A stretch of DNA of 64,000 bases from Arcobacter siniprincipis. GTDB lineage: Bacteria > Campylobacterota > Campylobacteria > Campylobacterales > Arcobacteraceae. The translations under genes and the position numbers were made by a program. Shown here piece after piece: positions 55,137 to 64,000 of the stretch (its first letter is position 1; every line of letters begins with the position of its first letter). Location of the stretch: the NCBI RefSeq assembly GCF_048571125.1, contig NZ_CP182343.1, positions 1,488,001-1,552,000 on the forward strand. The letters run 5' to 3'. Below the pieces are notes generated by a model. It was not told where the DNA came from, ran no database searches, and saw only the letters and a program-made list of their open reading frames with translations.

Positions 55137-57059
55137 ATGATTAGGATTAAAAATTTGCAAATAATTAAAAAACTTTTAAAATATTATTTATTTTTTATAT
55201 CGATATTTTTTATTGGAAGATTTACTCTTTTTCTATTATATTTTAATCATTTTAAAAATGAAAATGTGAATATATGGCTTACTTTTTTATATGGTATTAA
55301 AATGGATATAATGACCACTTCTATTGTATTGGTTATTCCTCTTATTCTTTTAACTCTTTTTCCTAAAATTTTTAGTAAATTTATAGATTATTTATTGAAA
55401 GTTTATTTTCTCATAATAATTTCAATAACTATTTTTGTAGAGATTGCAACATTTCCTTTTATGGCTCAGTATGATTCTAGACCAAACTATCTTTTTATTG
55501 AGTATTTAGAATATCCCAAAGAATTATTCTCTATGCTTATTGCAGATTATAAGTTACCATTATTATTTGTTTTTATAATAATTTCTCTTTTTTCTTATGT
55601 CTATTTGAAAAAATGCAAAGATAGCTTTATAGAAATCTTTGATATTAATTTTTTTAAAAGAGCTTTGTTTTTTCTTCCTTTATCAATAGTTTTATTTATA
55701 GGTATTCGATCATCTTTTGGACATAGACCTGCAAATAATTCAGATGCAATGTATTCTTCAAATAGAATATTGAATGAAGTTACAAAAAACTCTATGTATA
55801 GCATCGGTTATGCTGTATATTCAATGAGTAAAAATAGTAGCAAAGATATTCAAAAAAGATATGGGAAAATGAATATCAGTGAAGCAATTAGTCGAGTAAA
55901 AAAAAGATTAAATATTGAAAATACAGACTCTAAATACATTCTTTCAAGAGAAGAAGAGACTCATTTTAAAACACAAAATACAAAAAATATAGTAATTTTT
56001 GTCCAAGAAAGTTTGGGATATCAGTTTGTTAGTTCAGTAGGTGGAGAAAAAGGTATTACCCCAAATTTTAATAACCTTTCAAAAGAAGGAATTCTTTTTA
56101 AAGAATTATATTCTAATGGTACAAGAAGTGTGAGAGGCTTGGCAGGGCTTACATCTGGAATTTTTTCCATTCCTGGAAAAGGAGTTGTAAAAAGAAATAA
56201 ATCTCAAAGGGATTTTTTTACAATTGCATCACTACTTAAACCTTTAGGTTATCATTCTTCTTTTATATATGGAGGTGAAAGTAGATTTGACAATATGAAA
56301 TCTTGGTATTTAGGTAATGGTTTTGATGAAGTGATTGACGAAGAAAAGTTTATAAGTCCAGAGTTTATAGGAACTTGGGGTGTTAGTGACGGTGATGTTG
56401 TTAAAAGAGCTAATGAAGAGTATAAAAAATTATATGCAAAAAAACAAAAATTTGTTTCAGTTATTTTTTCCACATCAAATCACACACCTTTTGATTTTCC
56501 CGATGGAAAAATAGAGTTAATAAAAGGTGAAGCAAAAAAGAGTGTTAAAAATGCTATCAAGTATGCAGATTATGCTATTGGTAAATTTATAAATGCTGCA
56601 AAAAATGAAAAATATTACAAAGATACGATTTTCTTAATAGCTGCGGATCATAATGTAAGAGTTTATGGAGATGATATTGTTCCTGTGGATATGTTTCATA
56701 TCCCAGGACTTATATTAGGAAAAGATTTGAAACCTTCTGTTTATGACAAATTAACAACACAACCTGATTTATTGGCAACAACTCTTGATTTAGCGGGAAT
56801 AAAGAGTATATATCCGATTATGGGTCACTCTATTTTTAACGATAAAAAAGTTGATTTGTCGTTAATGCAATTCAATGATAGATATGCTTTAAGGCATGGA
56901 AATAAAGTTGCCATAATAAGACCTAATACAAAGCCTTTAACCTTTGAATATATAAATAAACGCCTTCAAAAAACAGAAGATGATATCCAACTTCAAAAAG
57001 ATTTATTAGCTTTTATTCTTGTATTAAATCATGTTTATGAAAATCGTCTTTTCAGATAA
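55137..57059 (+). CDS. LTA synthase-family sulfatase-like transferase
   Basis: A 640-residue inner-membrane protein with about five N-terminal membrane spans (residues 12-215) and a periplasmic alkaline-phosphatase/sulfatase domain (about 280-600). Signatures are NIVIFVQESLGYQF, the catalytic-Thr segment SNGTRSVRGLAGL, SNHTPFDFP, and the metal ligands of AADHNVR. In Gram-negative bacteria such enzymes transfer phosphoglycerol or a similar group to surface glycans, since lipoteichoic acid is absent. It is the first gene to the right of the islands. No strong ribosome site precedes the ATG. Confidence 0.88.
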   Translation: MIRIKNLQIIKKLLKYYLFFISIFFIGRFTLFLLYFNHFKNENVNIWLTFLYGIKMDIMTTSIVLVIPLILLTLFPKIFSKFIDYLLKVYFLIIISITIFVEIATFPFMAQYDSRPNYLFIEYLEYPKELFSMLIADYKLPLLFVFIIISLFSYVYLKKCKDSFIEIFDINFFKRALFFLPLSIVLFIGIRSSFGHRPANNSDAMYSSNRILNEVTKNSMYSIGYAVYSMSKNSSKDIQKRYGKMNISEAISRVKKRLNIENTDSKYILSREEETHFKTQNTKNIVIFVQESLGYQFVSSVGGEKGITPNFNNLSKEGILFKELYSNGTRSVRGLAGLTSGIFSIPGKGVVKRNKSQRDFFTIASLLKPLGYHSSFIYGGESRFDNMKSWYLGNGFDEVIDEEKFISPEFIGTWGVSDGDVVKRANEEYKKLYAKKQKFVSVIFSTSNHTPFDFPDGKIELIKGEAKKSVKNAIKYADYAIGKFINAAKNEKYYKDTIFLIAADHNVRVYGDDIVPVDMFHIPGLILGKDLKPSVYDKLTTQPDLLATTLDLAGIKSIYPIMGHSIFNDKKVDLSLMQFNDRYALRHGNKVAIIRPNTKPLTFEYINKRLQKTEDDIQLQKDLLAFILVLNHVYENRLFR

Positions 57060-57141
57060 TAACTATAAAATATAGAATAATTAGTTCAAAACAAAATTAT
57101 CTTTTAATTGTGCCTATTTCCGTAAAACTTAACTTATATTT

Positions 57142-57164
57142 TAAACTGCTATTTTAGCAGTTTA
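57142..57164. terminator. Bidirectional hairpin between convergent genes
   Basis: A perfect 10-bp stem, TAAACTGCTA / TAGCAGTTTA (57142-57151 with 57155-57164), with a 3-base loop, between the sulfatase and the leftward regulator gene. Confidence 0.6.
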
Positions 57165-57181
57165 GCAGGATAAGTAACTTT

Positions 57182-57595
57182 TTATATTTTTCCTTCATTA
57201 TTTGCAAGTTTGTCTAAAGTCGTTTCTTTAAACATCTCTTCTATTAAACTTTTTGGTTGAATCCATTGATCATGTAAAGCACATTTATTCAAGCAATCAC
57301 AATGACCTATGCCTAAAATACATCTCTCTTCTTGAAGTGAATCATTAAATATATCTAATATATCTGATATTTTTATATCTGATGCTGCTTTATTTAGTTC
57401 GTATCCACCTTCTCTTCCTCTAATTGATTTAATTAAGCCAGTTCTTACAAGTTCTCCCATGATTTTTGTTAAAAATTTATACGGAATTGATAAATTTTCT
57501 GAAAGTTCTTTTGCATTAAGAAGAGATTCTTTCTTTTGATTTGTAATATAACTTAAAATCCTAATTGCATATTGTGAAGTATTGTGTAATTGCAT
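57182..57595 (-). CDS. nsrR: Rrf2-family regulator, NsrR-like
   Basis: A 137-residue winged-helix Rrf2 protein. QLHNTSQYAIRILSYIT and LSIPYKFLTKIMGELVRTGL, then KSIRGREGGYEL, form the DNA-binding domain. Three or more cysteines in the cluster-binding loop (CILGIGHCDCLNKC) fit an Fe-S sensor. Next to the divergent norCBDQ operon, the obvious role is a nitric-oxide-sensing repressor like NsrR. Two copies of a 20-bp palindrome-like site lie in the shared intergenic region, so it likely regulates itself and nor. IscR-type function is less likely given the neighbours. Confidence 0.85.
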   Translation of the reverse strand: MQLHNTSQYAIRILSYITNQKKESLLNAKELSENLSIPYKFLTKIMGELVRTGLIKSIRGREGGYELNKAASDIKISDILDIFNDSLQEERCILGIGHCDCLNKCALHDQWIQPKSLIEEMFKETTLDKLANNEGKI

Positions 57596-57640
57596 GCAAA
57601 TCCTTTCATCTATTTACTTTATTATATAGAAGGTATATTT

Positions 57641-57707
57641 AATTACTACTTAAAGGTAGAATTAAAGAAAATTTGATACTATTTCAATTACTACTTAAAG
57701 GTAGAAT
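57641..57707. promoter_or_regulatory. Duplicated operator upstream of norC
   Basis: AATTACTACTTAAAGGTAGA occurs at 57641-57660 and 57686-57705, exactly 45 bp apart (about four helical turns). CTAC...GTAG gives partial dyad symmetry. It lies between the Rrf2 gene and norC and is the likely binding site of that regulator. Confidence 0.75.
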
Positions 57708-57724
57708 ATAAATAAGGAGTTAAA

Positions 57725-58171
57725 ATGGGTGAGCGTATTACTAAAAATACGGCCAAAAATATCTACTTCGGTGGAGGTCTTTTTGCGATTTTGGTATTTG
57801 CAGGACTTACTTTTGATACTGTTAATAAAATTCCAGAACTAAGTCACGAAGAAAAAGTTACCAAGTCAGTTGCTCTTGGAAAAAAAGTATGGGAAAATAA
57901 CAATTGTGTAGGATGCCATACTATATTAGGTGAGGGTGCTTATTATGCTCCTGAGCTAGGTAATGCATTTAAACGATTGGGTGAAAGTAATGAAAAAGCA
58001 TTTAAAGTATATTTATCAGGATGGATGGCTGCTCAACCATTAGATATTCCTAATAGAAGAAAAATGCCACAGTTTAATTTAACACCAGAACAAATAAATA
58101 GTCTTGCAGATTTTTTAATTTGGACATCAAAGGTTAATACACAAGAGTGGCCACCAAATATTCAAGGATAA
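57725..58171 (+). CDS. norC: Nitric oxide reductase subunit C (cytochrome c)
   Basis: A 148-residue membrane-anchored c-type cytochrome. One N-terminal span (IYFGGGLFAILVFAGLTF) is followed by the haem-binding motif C61-V-G-C64-H65, and a Met ligand is likely in RRKMPQFNLT. It passes electrons to NorB for reduction of two NO to N2O. AAGGAGTT upstream; the operator pair lies 18 to 84 bp before it. norB follows after 9 bp. Confidence 0.95.
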   Translation: MGERITKNTAKNIYFGGGLFAILVFAGLTFDTVNKIPELSHEEKVTKSVALGKKVWENNNCVGCHTILGEGAYYAPELGNAFKRLGESNEKAFKVYLSGWMAAQPLDIPNRRKMPQFNLTPEQINSLADFLIWTSKVNTQEWPPNIQG

Positions 58172-58180
58172 GGAAACCGA

Positions 58181-59563
58181 ATGAAATATTCATCACAAAT
58201 GGTCGCAAAGCCATATTTTATTTTTGCACTAATTCTTCTTGCCGGAGAGATTCTTTTTGGTATTAGCATGGGAATACAATACCTATATGGTGATTTTTTA
58301 TTCCCAGCTATTCCATTTAATGTACTTCGTATGGTACATGTTAATTTACTTATAGTTCTTTTATTATTTGGATTTATGGGTGCAACTTATTATCTTATAC
58401 CTGAAGAAAGTGAAAGAGAGTTGTGGAGCCCCTTATTAGCAAAAATTACATTTTGGGTATTTGCAGTAGCAGGTGTACTAACAATATTAGGTTATTTGTT
58501 TGTGCCTTATGCAACTTTAGCAGAAATAACATTTAATGAGTTATGGCCAACTATGGGGCGTGAATTTTTAGAACAGCCCACTATTACTAAAATAGGTATT
58601 GTTTTTGTTGTTTTATCTTATATCTTAAATGTAACGATGACTGTATTCAAAGGTCGAAGAACGACTATATCGATTATTTTACTAACAGGCTTATTTGGAC
58701 TAGCATTTTTCTTTCTATTCGCATTTTATGTTCCAGATAATCTTGTTATGGATAAGTTTTTCTGGTGGTTTGTTGTTCATTTATGGGTTGAAGGTACTTG
58801 GGAACTTATTATGGGTGCACTTTTAGCATTTGTATTAATTAAAACAACAGGTGTTGACCGAGAACACATAGATAAATGGTTGTATTTAATTATTGCGATG
58901 ACATTGATTTCTGGATTAGCAGGAACAGGGCATCATTTTTTTTATATTGGAACTCCTGGATATTGGTTATGGATAGGTTCTATTGTTTCAGCTGCTGAAC
59001 CAATTCCATTTTTTCTAATGATACTTTTTGCTTTTAGCATGACAAAAAATCGTCGTATACAACATAATAATAAAATAGCACTTACTTGGGCTAAAGGTAC
59101 AGCTATTGTATCATTTTTAGGAGCTGGAGTTTGGGGTTTTATGCATACACTTGCACCTGTAAATTTTTATACACACGGTACACAACTAACAGCAGCACAT
59201 GGGCATTTATCATTTTTTGGTGCGTATGTTATGATATGTTTTACCTTGATATCTTATTCTATGCCGATTCTTAGAGGTCGTCCACATGGAAATGGACCTA
59301 AAGCGCAAAAAGTAGAATTGACAAGTTTCTGGTTGATGGTTATTGGTATGATAGGACTTACCTTGGCTCTAACTGTTGCTGGAATAATGCAAATTGAAAT
59401 GCAAAGAATCCCTGATTCATCTCATGCTCTTAGTTTCATGGCTACACAAGCAAAATTATCAGTAGTTTATGGAATTCGTTTATTATTTGGACTAATGGTT
59501 TTTGTTGGATTATTGACATATTTTTACAGTTTCTTTGTTAAAGAGGTAAAGGTAGGCAATTAA
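58181..59563 (+). CDS. norB: Nitric oxide reductase subunit B
   Basis: A 460-residue catalytic subunit of cytochrome-c-dependent NO reductase, with about 12 membrane spans. Histidines of the haem/iron centre are visible in VHVNLLIVLLLFG (near residue 50), WWFVVHLWVEGTWELIMG (His and the conserved Glu of the proton path), GTGHHFFYIG, and AHGHLSFFGAYVM. It is in the haem-copper oxidase superfamily. It reduces NO and protects or supports denitrification. Second gene of the nor operon. Confidence 0.96.
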   Translation: MKYSSQMVAKPYFIFALILLAGEILFGISMGIQYLYGDFLFPAIPFNVLRMVHVNLLIVLLLFGFMGATYYLIPEESERELWSPLLAKITFWVFAVAGVLTILGYLFVPYATLAEITFNELWPTMGREFLEQPTITKIGIVFVVLSYILNVTMTVFKGRRTTISIILLTGLFGLAFFFLFAFYVPDNLVMDKFFWWFVVHLWVEGTWELIMGALLAFVLIKTTGVDREHIDKWLYLIIAMTLISGLAGTGHHFFYIGTPGYWLWIGSIVSAAEPIPFFLMILFAFSMTKNRRIQHNNKIALTWAKGTAIVSFLGAGVWGFMHTLAPVNFYTHGTQLTAAHGHLSFFGAYVMICFTLISYSMPILRGRPHGNGPKAQKVELTSFWLMVIGMIGLTLALTVAGIMQIEMQRIPDSSHALSFMATQAKLSVVYGIRLLFGLMVFVGLLTYFYSFFVKEVKVGN

Positions 59564-59565
59564 AG

Positions 59566-61308
59566 ATGGATGAAAAAGTTGGAAAGTTATGGGCTAAATA
59601 TTTAACAAAAAAAACATCTAGTATTTATGAAGAAGAACAGGTGTTCTTTTCTGAAAGAAGTAGAGCTTTAAAAATATTTTATCACCTCTTAGGAGGTGAT
59701 AAAGGTAAAAGTATAAATATTACTGACAAAAGATTTATAAAAACTTCACGAACTTTTTTTGAAAAGATTTCAGGAACAGGCAAAACTTTTTTTCTTTCTT
59801 GGCAGGATGAAAAAGGGATTTATTTGCCTGCTTCATTAGCTTACTTTCCTTCTAAAAAATATAATGAGATGCATTATTACTGGCTTATTGCAATGTTAAG
59901 TAAAATCAATATAAACAGTAATAATATAATAGAAGAAAATATGAAAACGATTAGTTTTCTTGTAGAAAAATATTCTGGATTTAGAGAATTTTATGATTAT
60001 GCACAAGAGTTTATGATTAAAAATTCTTTGGAATTTTTAAACCATCAATATTTAAGCCCCTTATGGATTTATCCTGCCTTATCAAATAGCAATAAGTTAC
60101 TTGATTTTGATGATGAAGATGAACCATTAAGAGAAAAAGAAAAGCAAGATGAGACTGAAACATTAAAGATGAAAAAAAAAGCTGAGCAAATTAATGATAA
60201 AAAAGAAACAGATGGTCTTTTATTATTTTTGCCTGAATCGCTTATGAGTCTTTTGGAACAGGTTAATGTTGATAGACAAGAAAATGATACTTTTGATGAA
60301 GATGCTCTTTATAATGCAGAAATATTAGATGAAATAACATTAGGACAAAAAGATGCAAATCTTTCTTCAAGACTTAAAATGGATTTAGATATATCAGTAG
60401 AGACTCTTGAAGAATATCCTCTTGGAAAAGGGCATTTTATCGATGAATGGGATTATAAAAAAGAGTGTTATTTGAAAAATTATGTCTGTATAAAACCATT
60501 TATTTGGATAAATGTAGAACCCATAAAATTACCACAACGACATGTAAAAATGATGAAAAAAATTCAATATGAATTGGATTTGATGGAACTTGACCGAATC
60601 AAAAGAGATAATCTTCCTTATGGTGATGAGATTAATATTGATTCATGGATTGATTATAAAAGTCATAAAAACTGTTCAAATCATTCTCAAAGATTTTTTG
60701 AGACTTATGAAAGAAAAACAAGAGATATTTCAACATTGATTTTAGCGGATGTATCCCTTTCAACAGAAGCTGGAATAACACAAGAAATTCGTGTCATAGA
60801 TATGATTAAAGATGCTTTGATGGTATTCTCAGAATCACTTTACAGACTTCAAGATCGCTTTGCTATTTATACTTTTTCATCTATTAAAAATACAAAAGTC
60901 AATTTTCATATTATTAAAAATTTTAAAGAAAAATACACTGATTTAGCACGCGGTCGCATAAATACAATAAAACCGGGTTATTATACTCGTATGGGAGCTG
61001 GAATAAGAGAAAGTGCTAAGATTTTGGATAAACAACAATCTAAAAATAAACTATTGCTCATACTTAGCGACGGAAAGCCAAATGATGTGGATAAATATGA
61101 TGGCCGTTATGGAATAGAAGACACAAAAAAAGCAATAGAAGAGGTAAAGAAAAAAGGAATTATTCCTTTTTGTATTACTATAGATATGGATGCAAAAGAG
61201 TATTTGCCTTATCTTTTTGGTCAAAATGCATATGCTGTTATTCGTGATCCTAAAAAACTCCCCAAGGTACTACCAGAAATATATATGAATTTAACAAAAG
61301 GAAATTAA
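59566..61308 (+). CDS. norD: NorD-like VWA-domain protein
   Basis: A 580-residue cytoplasmic protein. The C-terminal von Willebrand A domain (about residues 385-575) has the MIDAS motif DVSLS near residue 393, plus LLLILSDGKPND. The N-terminal half is helical, with an acidic low-complexity linker (about 185-215) that is a common feature of NorD. NorD works with the MoxR-type ATPase NorQ to insert the non-haem iron or activate NO reductase. It lies 2 bp after norB. Confidence 0.92.
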   Translation: MDEKVGKLWAKYLTKKTSSIYEEEQVFFSERSRALKIFYHLLGGDKGKSINITDKRFIKTSRTFFEKISGTGKTFFLSWQDEKGIYLPASLAYFPSKKYNEMHYYWLIAMLSKININSNNIIEENMKTISFLVEKYSGFREFYDYAQEFMIKNSLEFLNHQYLSPLWIYPALSNSNKLLDFDDEDEPLREKEKQDETETLKMKKKAEQINDKKETDGLLLFLPESLMSLLEQVNVDRQENDTFDEDALYNAEILDEITLGQKDANLSSRLKMDLDISVETLEEYPLGKGHFIDEWDYKKECYLKNYVCIKPFIWINVEPIKLPQRHVKMMKKIQYELDLMELDRIKRDNLPYGDEINIDSWIDYKSHKNCSNHSQRFFETYERKTRDISTLILADVSLSTEAGITQEIRVIDMIKDALMVFSESLYRLQDRFAIYTFSSIKNTKVNFHIIKNFKEKYTDLARGRINTIKPGYYTRMGAGIRESAKILDKQQSKNKLLLILSDGKPNDVDKYDGRYGIEDTKKAIEEVKKKGIIPFCITIDMDAKEYLPYLFGQNAYAVIRDPKKLPKVLPEIYMNLTKGN

Positions 61309-61309
61309 A

Positions 61310-62116
61310 ATGTCTAAAAATTATTATTTACAACAATCAAATGAAGTAGAACTATTTAAAACTGCTTCTTCAATGAATTTACCAATTTTAATAAAAGGAC
61401 CGACGGGATGTGGTAAAACGCGTTTTATTGAGACTATGGGAGAAGAGCTAGGGCTAGATGTTTACACTGTTGTCTGCCACGATGACTTGAGTGCAGCTGA
61501 TTTGGTTGGGCGTCATCTTATAGATGAAAAAGGTACTTTTTGGCAAGATGGACCACTTACAAAAGCTGTAAGAAATGGTGGTATTTGTTATCTAGATGAG
61601 ATTATTGAAGCTAGAAAAGACACAACAGTAGTTTTGCATTCATTAGCTGATTACAGACGCACTCTACCTATAGATAGAACGGGAGAAGTTATAGAAGCTC
61701 ACCCAAACTTTATGTTAGTTGTCTCTTATAATCCTGGTTATCAAAATATATTAAAAGGAATGAAACCTAGTACTAAACAGCGTTTTATCTCACTTAGTTT
61801 TGATTATCCAAAAGCTACTTTGGAAAAAGAAATTATAATAAAAGAAAGTAATGTTGATGAAAAAACAGCAGAAAAACTTGTAAATATCGCAGGAGAAATT
61901 CGTCAATTAAGTGATAGCGATATCCATGAATCTGTGTCTACAAGATTACTTATTTATGCAGCAAAACTTATAACAAAAGGATTTAATCCTTATGAAGCTT
62001 GTATGCATTCGATTGTAGAATCTCTTAGTGATGAAGATGATGTTTTAGAAGTACTTGAAAAACTGATATCTTTACATTTTAAAAAGAGTTGTGATGCTTC
62101 AAAATTGTGTAGTTAA
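61310..62116 (+). CDS. norQ: NorQ-like MoxR-family AAA ATPase
   Basis: A 268-residue AAA+ ATPase of the MoxR/NorQ/CbbQ group. Walker A GPTGCGKT at residues 30-37, Walker B GICYLDEIIEA, sensor VSYNPGYQN, and the signature segment FISLSFDYP. It pairs with NorD to mature NO reductase. Starts one base after norD, with GGAAA upstream; last gene of the operon. Confidence 0.95.
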   Translation: MSKNYYLQQSNEVELFKTASSMNLPILIKGPTGCGKTRFIETMGEELGLDVYTVVCHDDLSAADLVGRHLIDEKGTFWQDGPLTKAVRNGGICYLDEIIEARKDTTVVLHSLADYRRTLPIDRTGEVIEAHPNFMLVVSYNPGYQNILKGMKPSTKQRFISLSFDYPKATLEKEIIIKESNVDEKTAEKLVNIAGEIRQLSDSDIHESVSTRLLIYAAKLITKGFNPYEACMHSIVESLSDEDDVLEVLEKLISLHFKKSCDASKLCS

Positions 62117-62234
62117 AAAATATTGGTCTTTTAGAGTTTTTTAGAAGATTGATCTTATATATCTTACTTATTATGAGAATAATCACTTGATTGTAATCAA
62201 CAAAAAAAATAAAAAAAGAAGATAGAATTATCAA

Positions 62235-62654
62235 ATGATTTATTTAATTTTTAAACTAATTCACATCTTTTCTGTACTTATATACGCAGGTTTTTTATTT
62301 ACTGATAATTTGATTCTAATGAGAATGCAAAAAGTCTTGTCAAAAGATAAATATGATGAAGTTAGAGGCTATTTTAAAGCTTTTACAAAAGTTCTTGTTC
62401 CTAAAGCACTTGTTGTTGCAGTTATTAGTGGGATATATTTATTATATATAAATTTTGGGATAATTGAAGAATCTGGACTTTCAAACTTTCAAATTCTACT
62501 TTCAATAAAAGCTATTTTGGGTCTTTGGCTTGGTTTAAGAGGCATTCTTCAAGTTTTTTTTGGTATTCAACCTTTAGTTTTTAAAGGTCATACTTTACCC
62601 TTTGTTTTGGTAATAATAATAGTTTTATTATCTCAAATAATGTGGTATGTGTAA
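62235..62654 (+). CDS. Membrane protein, CopD/DUF2269-like
   Basis: A 139-residue protein with four hydrophobic segments, beginning IYLIFKLIHIFSVLIYAGFL. A His in the first helix and the following FTDNLILMRMQ resemble small four-helix membrane proteins of the CopD/DUF2269 type, where histidines may bind haem or copper. The role is not settled. It lies 118 bp after norQ and could be part of the nor transcript. Confidence 0.6.
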   Translation: MIYLIFKLIHIFSVLIYAGFLFTDNLILMRMQKVLSKDKYDEVRGYFKAFTKVLVPKALVVAVISGIYLLYINFGIIEESGLSNFQILLSIKAILGLWLGLRGILQVFFGIQPLVFKGHTLPFVLVIIIVLLSQIMWYV

Positions 62655-62807
62655 ATACTTTATTCTTTTTGTTTTCTACTATTTAATTGGGAAATATATT
62701 TTAAGTCAATAATTAGAAAAATCAATATATTATAATATTCTATCGAAATACTAAATGACTTTTTAAAAAATGACAGAAATATTACCTAATAAAGAAAAGG
62801 AACTAAA

Positions 62808-63692
62808 ATGAAAGTTGGATTTATAGGACTTGGAATCATGGGAAAACCTATGGCGAAAAATATATTAAAAGCAGGATTTGATTTAGTTGTTACAAACAGA
62901 AGTAAGGCATCTGTTAAAGAACTAGTTGCTCTTGGCGCTTCAAGTGCTCAAAGTGCTAAAGAAGTAGCACAGCAAGTTGATGTTCTTATCACAATGTTAC
63001 CAAATTCTCCTCAAGTTAAAGAAGTTGTTCTTGGAAAAAATGGAGTTATTGATGGTATAAAAGAAGGGACTGTTGTTATTGATATGAGTTCAATTGCACC
63101 TTTAGCTTCACAAGAGATTTCAGCCCAACTTTCAAAAAAAGGTGTTGAACTACTTGATGCACCTGTAAGTGGTGGAGAACCAAAAGCAATAGAGGGAACA
63201 CTATCTGTTATGGTTGGTGGGAAAAAAGAGGTATTTGATAAGTTTTATGAATTAATGATGTCAATGGCAAGTTCCGTTGTTTATACTGGAAAAGTAGGAG
63301 CTGGAAATACGACAAAACTAGCAAATCAAATTATTGTTGCTCTTAATATTGCTGGTATGTGTGAGGCTTTAGTATTAGCTACAAAAGCAGGTGTTGAGCC
63401 TGAATTAGTTTATGAAGCTATTAGGGGAGGGCTAGCTGGAAGTACTGTTTTAGATGCAAAAGCTCCTTTAATTATGGATAGAAAATTTGAGCCAGGATTT
63501 AAAATCAACTTACACATAAAGGACTTACAAAATGCATTTGATACAGCACATGAGATAGGAGTTCTTCTTCATTTAACCGCGGCCGTTATGGAAATCATGC
63601 AAGCTATGAAAGCTCAAGGTGAAGATCATTTAGATCATGGTGGAATAATTAGATATTATGAAAGATTGTCAAAAGTTGAAGTAAAAAGATAA
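62808..63692 (+). CDS. glxR: NAD(P)-dependent beta-hydroxyacid dehydrogenase (tartronate semialdehyde reductase type)
   Basis: A 294-residue enzyme of the 3-hydroxyisobutyrate/6-phosphogluconate dehydrogenase superfamily. Rossmann motif GFIGLGIMGKPMAKN at the start; substrate-binding segment DAPVSGGEPKAIEGTLSVMV; catalytic Lys in GAGNTTKLANQIIVALN; and FKINLHIKDLQNA. Closest in pattern to 2-hydroxy-3-oxopropionate reductase (GarR/GlxR). It reduces tartronate semialdehyde to glycerate in glyoxylate use. AAAGGAA upstream. The exact substrate is inferred from the family. Confidence 0.88.
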   Translation: MKVGFIGLGIMGKPMAKNILKAGFDLVVTNRSKASVKELVALGASSAQSAKEVAQQVDVLITMLPNSPQVKEVVLGKNGVIDGIKEGTVVIDMSSIAPLASQEISAQLSKKGVELLDAPVSGGEPKAIEGTLSVMVGGKKEVFDKFYELMMSMASSVVYTGKVGAGNTTKLANQIIVALNIAGMCEALVLATKAGVEPELVYEAIRGGLAGSTVLDAKAPLIMDRKFEPGFKINLHIKDLQNAFDTAHEIGVLLHLTAAVMEIMQAMKAQGEDHLDHGGIIRYYERLSKVEVKR

Positions 63693-63700
63693 CTTCAGAT

Positions 63701-63735
63701 AAAGAGTTTTAAATATTTATTTAAAACTCTTTTTA
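63701..63735. terminator. Bidirectional intrinsic terminator
   Basis: A strong stem, AAAGAGTTTTAAA (63701-63713), pairs with the complementary TTTAAAACTCTTT (63720-63732), with T or A runs on both sides, between convergent genes. Confidence 0.85.
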
Positions 63736-64000
63736 TAAATATTTAATACTGTATCTAAAAGAGCTGCTATTACTGGCCCTATTATAATACCTATAGGTCC
63801 AAAAGATATTATTCCTCCAAGAATTGATACGAGGATAACAAGATCGGGCAATTTTGCATCATTTCCAACAATCCATGGTCGAAGAAGATTATCCACTAAT
63901 CCTACGAATACTATTCCCCATATAATAAGAGCAATTCCCCATCCAATACTACCTGTAAACATAAGATATACTACTGCTGGCAACCACACTACAGGTGCCC
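63717..64000 (-). CDS. AI-2E family transporter (5' part outside window)
   Basis: The C-terminal 94 residues of a multi-span membrane protein; the frame is open to the window end (APVVWLPAVVYL). Hydrophobic segments with the family end motif GIIIGPVIAALLDTVL and LLRPWIVGNDAKLPDLVILV identify the AI-2E/PerM transporter family, which exports autoinducer-2 in some species and acts as an Na+/H+ antiporter in others. Its stop codon lies within the terminator. Confidence 0.9.
   Translation of the reverse strand, partial: APVVWLPAVVYLMFTGSIGWGIALIIWGIVFVGLVDNLLRPWIVGNDAKLPDLVILVSILGGIISFGPIGIIIGPVIAALLDTVLNIYKKSFK

Overview
The window is about 28-30% GC, with A/T-ending codons, frequent TTG/GTG starts and Campylobacterota-like proteins. 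These include a nor operon under an Rrf2 regulator, a DUF6471 protein, HesA/MoeB/ThiF and an LTA-synthase-like sulfatase. It is most likely a chromosome segment of an Arcobacteraceae (Arcobacter-like) bacterium. The species is not determined.

Layout. 1-10.9 kb is a left flank: the end of a type I restriction-modification locus (hsdM partial, hsdS), a Phd/RelE-type toxin-antitoxin pair whose toxin is frameshifted, a ThiF-like protein, carB, an ATPase and a large acidic Ig-domain protein. A tRNA-Glu gene (10989-11064) follows. The last 47 bp of this tRNA are repeated at 50384-50430, and 44 bp of it again at 54924-54967. These three copies delimit two tandem genomic islands: a 39 kb island (11065-50430) with its integrase at the far end, and a 4.5 kb island (50431-54967) with one large gene and no integrase. 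From 55.1 kb the sequence is ordinary chromosome: a sulfatase, an Rrf2 (NsrR-like) regulator with a repeated operator, norC-norB-norD-norQ, a membrane protein, a GarR/GlxR-type reductase and part of an AI-2E family transporter.

The large island carries an excisionase-like protein, hairpin repeats, small membrane proteins, a regulator with paired operators, and a TraT lipoprotein gene broken by one stop codon. Next come a second tyrosine recombinase, an array of five C-terminal coding cassettes in two orientations, and two divergent YD/RHS-repeat protein genes, each preceded by a small membrane-anchored coiled-coil protein. It continues with a RAYT transposase, a TPR/aspartic-protease protein, a nearly complete type II secretion system (gspG,H,F,K,L,M,N,C,D,E,I,J) and five tandem paralogous secreted proteins.

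The most interesting system is at 16.7-25.2 kb. The 1639-residue YD-repeat protein ends in a 37-bp sequence (coding SVSGTVVNNLLD) that recurs five times: three copies point right and two point left, and each heads a different or diverged C-terminal cassette. A tyrosine recombinase gene lies next to the array. The layout matches plasmid shufflons (pilV-shufflon-rci), but the target is a giant YD-repeat surface protein. I infer that inversion between these repeats swaps the tip of the protein. The island's type II secretion system could export the YD proteins and the secreted paralogs; that link is inferred from proximity only. The small island encodes a SMEK-domain plus STAND-like NTPase protein that looks like a defence gene.
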